From: HGM11525 sp036307445
GTDB taxonomy: Bacteria; Bacillota; Clostridia; UBA1381
Assembly (NCBI GenBank): GCA_036307445.1
Contig: JAXJXP010000025.1
Location: 1 to 64,000, forward strand
Length of the DNA stretch: 64,000 nucleotides
Direction: 5' to 3'
Shown: positions 62,170-64,000 of the stretch, one piece after another
Layout: every line of letters starts with the position of its first letter
How positions within the stretch are numbered: position 1 is the stretch's first letter
Position numbers and translations under genes: made by a program
Notes under the pieces: model-generated
Seen by the model: the letters and a program-made list of their open reading frames with translations, nothing else
What the model was told of the DNA's origin: nothing
The model's database searches: none

Positions 62170-62427
62170 GTGTATTCTTTTATTATGGCGGAAAATCACA
62201 CCGACTTCCCTGCCATAACGATATGCACAGCGGACGGTGTGATTTTTCCGGATATTCCAAAAGGCGACAAAACCGATTTAAAGCAGCTTGCACCCGGTAG
62301 TGTAAGACTTGAAATATACAATAATTTTATGAAACAGGAGGCTGTGGTTTGGGTGCCTGTTTCACCTTATTCAAAGGCAAAGCTTATGGTGTTTGCCGAC
62401 CACATACAGCTTATTCCGCTGCAATAG
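62170..62427 (+). CDS. uncharacterised 85-residue protein
   Basis: An unrecognised protein that starts VYSFIMAENHTDFPAITICT and ends VFADHIQLIPLQ; rich in Ile, Val, Asp and Pro, with no signal or membrane segment and no cysteine set. The GTG at 62170 sits 10 bases after GGAG (62156-62159), better than the GTG at 62161. It overlaps the sigF 3' end by 17 bases, converging with it. Whether it is translated is uncertain. Confidence 0.5.
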   Translation: MYSFIMAENHTDFPAITICTADGVIFPDIPKGDKTDLKQLAPGSVRLEIYNNFMKQEAVVWVPVSPYSKAKLMVFADHIQLIPLQ

Positions 62428-63112
62428 AACGCAGCTTTAAAAGTGCTGCTTTTTCTATTCGGGATATATGTACCTGCGACACACCTACCAGCCTTGCGGT
62501 CTGGCTTTGAGTTTTGTCTTCAAAATAACGCAGTATAATTACCTGTTTTTCTCTGTCTGTAAGACTTGATAAAAGCTCTGCCATAGAAATTTTATTGATA
62601 ATTGTATCCTCTTCCGAGAAGCCTATCCGCTCGGATAAGTCAAGATTGTCAGTGGCGGGAGCATCGATAGATTCTGGCAGGGTGCAGGCTTCTAATGCTT
62701 CTGTCAGCTCCCCGACAGAAATATTGCATTGGGAGGCTATTTCGGAAAGGGTAGGCTCACGGTTTAAATGCCGCCTTAATTCCTCCTCGGCGTTTGCAAT
62801 GAGCCTGCTTCGCTCCTTCAAACCTCTTGAAACTTTTATTATACCGTCATCACGAAGGAATCTTTTTATCTCGCCGGTAATTACCGGAACGGCATAGGTG
62901 GAGAATTTCAAACCTCTTGACAGGTCAAAATTTGCAATTGCTTTCAAAAGTCCAACACTGCCTATCTGTATAAGGTCGCAAAGCTCTGTTCCTCGCCCTG
63001 TAAATCTGACTGCTAAGCTTTGGACAAGCCGCATATTTTCACGGCAGAAAATATCCAAAGCCTCTTTGTCCCCTTGCTTTGAACGCTCAATAAGAGCGAT
63101 GTTTCTGTCCAT
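62411..63112 (-). CDS. sigF: RNA polymerase sporulation sigma factor SigF
   Basis: A 233-residue sigma-70 family protein. Region 2 reads LCDLIQIGSVGLLKAIANFDLSRG and FSTYAVPVITGEIKRFLRDD, region 3 PTLSEIASQCNISVGELTEAL, and region 4 LTDREKQVIILRYFEDKTQSQTARLVGVSQVHISRIE split over its last 60 residues. It directs early forespore transcription and is held inactive by SpoIIAB. Third gene of spoIIA, 5 bases after spoIIAB. Confidence 0.96.
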   Translation of the reverse strand: MDRNIALIERSKQGDKEALDIFCRENMRLVQSLAVRFTGRGTELCDLIQIGSVGLLKAIANFDLSRGLKFSTYAVPVITGEIKRFLRDDGIIKVSRGLKERSRLIANAEEELRRHLNREPTLSEIASQCNISVGELTEALEACTLPESIDAPATDNLDLSERIGFSEEDTIINKISMAELLSSLTDREKQVIILRYFEDKTQSQTARLVGVSQVHISRIEKAALLKLRSIAAE

Positions 63113-63117
63113 GGGCT

Positions 63118-63540
63118 TTACCTGCCTCCAAAGTTCTTTATAAGGGTTACAACTGTCCCTTCGCCTACTGCACTTATGACATCTACTTTATCGCAAAAGC
63201 TTTCCATAATAGAAAAACCAAGACCTGAGCGTTCCTCTTGCGGCTTTCCTGTGTAAAGTGGTTCTCTTGCACGGTCTATATCAGATATACCAATACCGTT
63301 GTCACTTATAGTTATGTACACCGTATTATCCTTTATTTTGCCGGAAAGTCCTACTATGCCTGTTTCCTCGGGATATGCGTGAACTATTGCATTTGTTACC
63401 GCCTCGGATACTGCGGTCTTAAGCTCCGAAAGCTCCTCTATTGTTGGGTCGAGCATTGCTGCAAATGCAGATGTTATCGACCTTGCTAAGCTTTCATTTT
63501 CCGATATTCCGATAAATTCCATATCAAATCTGTTTTCCAT
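63118..63540 (-). CDS. spoIIAB: anti-sigma F factor SpoIIAB
   Basis: A 140-residue GHKL kinase/anti-sigma factor. The N box ELKTAVSEAVTNAIVHAYPE, the G1 box DNGIGISDIDRAREPLYT and the G2 region RSGLGFSIMESF are intact. It binds SigF and phosphorylates SpoIIAA. Length matches the family. Confidence 0.96.
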   Translation of the reverse strand: MENRFDMEFIGISENESLARSITSAFAAMLDPTIEELSELKTAVSEAVTNAIVHAYPEETGIVGLSGKIKDNTVYITISDNGIGISDIDRAREPLYTGKPQEERSGLGFSIMESFCDKVDVISAVGEGTVVTLIKNFGGR

Positions 63541-63551
63541 ACTTTCTACCT

Positions 63552-63881
63552 CTACATTTTCTTTAGTGCTTTGTTTACGCTTGATTCAAGGGTAATTATA
63601 TTAAACAACCCCGATATTTCAAGTATCCGTTTTACTTGTGGCTTGGGTGCAACTATTACAAGCTTGCCTTCAAATTTCTGGATTTTTTTGTAGCGTCCCA
63701 TTATCATTCCGATTCCGGAGCTGTCCATAAATGTCAGCTTGGAAAAATCAAATATTATATTTTTCCATTCTTTAGATATAGCTGCATCTATTTGTGAACG
63801 AATTTTTGTCGCTAAATGGTGGTCAAGCTCACCTGCTGTTTCCACCAATAGCGTGCTTTTTTCTGTCTTGGTTATGCTCAT
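63552..63881 (-). CDS. spoIIAA: anti-sigma F factor antagonist SpoIIAA
   Basis: A 109-residue STAS-domain protein. GELDHHLATKIRSQID and LTFMDSSGIGMIMGRYK contain the phosphorylatable Ser55, equivalent to B. subtilis Ser58. Unphosphorylated, it frees SigF from SpoIIAB. First gene of the spoIIA operon, after GGAGGACAGG. Confidence 0.96.
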   Translation of the reverse strand: MSITKTEKSTLLVETAGELDHHLATKIRSQIDAAISKEWKNIIFDFSKLTFMDSSGIGMIMGRYKKIQKFEGKLVIVAPKPQVKRILEISGLFNIITLESSVNKALKKM

Positions 63882-63911
63882 AGCCTGTCCTCCTTTGTGA
63901 TATGCTCTTTT

Positions 63912-63941
63912 ATATTCTTCTTACTAAATAAAAATTCCTTT
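63912..63941 (-). promoter_or_regulatory. sigma-H promoter of spoIIA
   Basis: Minus strand: AAAGGAATT at 63933-63941, a 12-base spacer, and GAAGAATAT at 63912-63920, matching the sigma-H consensus RnAGGAwWW / RnnGAATWW. As in Bacillus, spoIIA is expected to depend on sigma-H and Spo0A. Confidence 0.8.
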
Positions 63942-63960
63942 AAAAAATAAAAGAAGCTTT

Positions 63961-64000
63961 TGTCGAAAGGAAAAAATCGTAGTACAAAATCCGACAAAAA
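63961..64000. promoter_or_regulatory. Spo0A boxes upstream of spoIIA
   Basis: TGTCGAA at 63961-63967 (plus orientation) is a perfect 0A-box core. A second, one-mismatch site, TGTCGGA on the minus strand, lies at 63991-63997. They are about 20 and 50 bases upstream of the -35 region. Further boxes may lie past the window edge. Confidence 0.65.

Overview
The window looks like a chromosome segment of an endospore-forming, moderately AT-rich Clostridia member (Firmicutes), probably an uncultured anaerobe. Support comes from the spoIIA operon (spoIIAA-spoIIAB-sigF), yabP/yabQ, ytfJ, a LonB-type sporulation ATPase, Spo0A boxes, an NfnAB bifurcating transhydrogenase, GGAGG ribosome binding sites and canonical sigma-A promoters. 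Most of it is conserved housekeeping DNA. No rRNA, CRISPR array, prophage or intact transposon was seen.

Layout. 1-5,800 (minus): the 5' end of tRNA-Glu, two radical-SAM-linked genes, then an operon of M50 peptidase, scpA, scpB, a DUF2953 protein and ytfJ. 5,840-7,510 (plus): two tandem paralogous membrane proteins behind a hairpin-rich leader. 7,531-7,671: a collapsed ybaK pseudogene. 7,690-17,417 (plus): a lacX-like epimerase, nfnA-nfnB, mscL, yabP-yabQ-divIC-S1 protein, pncB, then tsaC-ywlE-rimI-tsaD. 17,421-18,533 (minus): a LonB-like ATPase with no protease domain. 18,653-21,445 (plus): a C_GCAxxG_C_C protein, a tyrosine recombinase and an L,D-transpeptidase. 21,479-28,089 (minus): two flavoproteins, an AI-2E family transporter, an S-layer-homology protein and a double-OB SSB. 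28,237-34,439 (plus): valS, dxs, tlyA, ispE. Then tRNA-Thr, coaX and a panT-like S component (minus) and tRNA-Leu (plus).

36,335-41,464 is the clearest accessory segment. It holds a GH116 glycosidase with its LacI-type regulator, a decayed IS3-family transposase, an alpha/beta hydrolase and a CBM9-like protein. A consensus sigma-A promoter for the last two lies inside the transposase remnant. 41,597-49,682 is a cell-envelope cluster: zapA, U32 peptidase, maf, mreB, mreC, mreD, pbp2, mgsA. 49,764-54,785 holds a patatin-like protein and the threonine branch (pheB-hom-thrB-lysC). 54,862-59,418 holds rlmB, the UPF0237 and UPF0210 genes separated by a strongly structured RNA element, a lipid kinase and ldh.

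The most striking gene is at 59,555-62,077. A TetM/EF-G-like translational GTPase is fused to a C-terminal NYN nuclease domain resembling Rae1/YacP, the ribosome A-site mRNA endonuclease of Bacillus. Beside it are an orphan 85-residue gene and the spoIIA operon. That operon is preceded by a sigma-H promoter matching the consensus and by Spo0A boxes at the right edge of the window.
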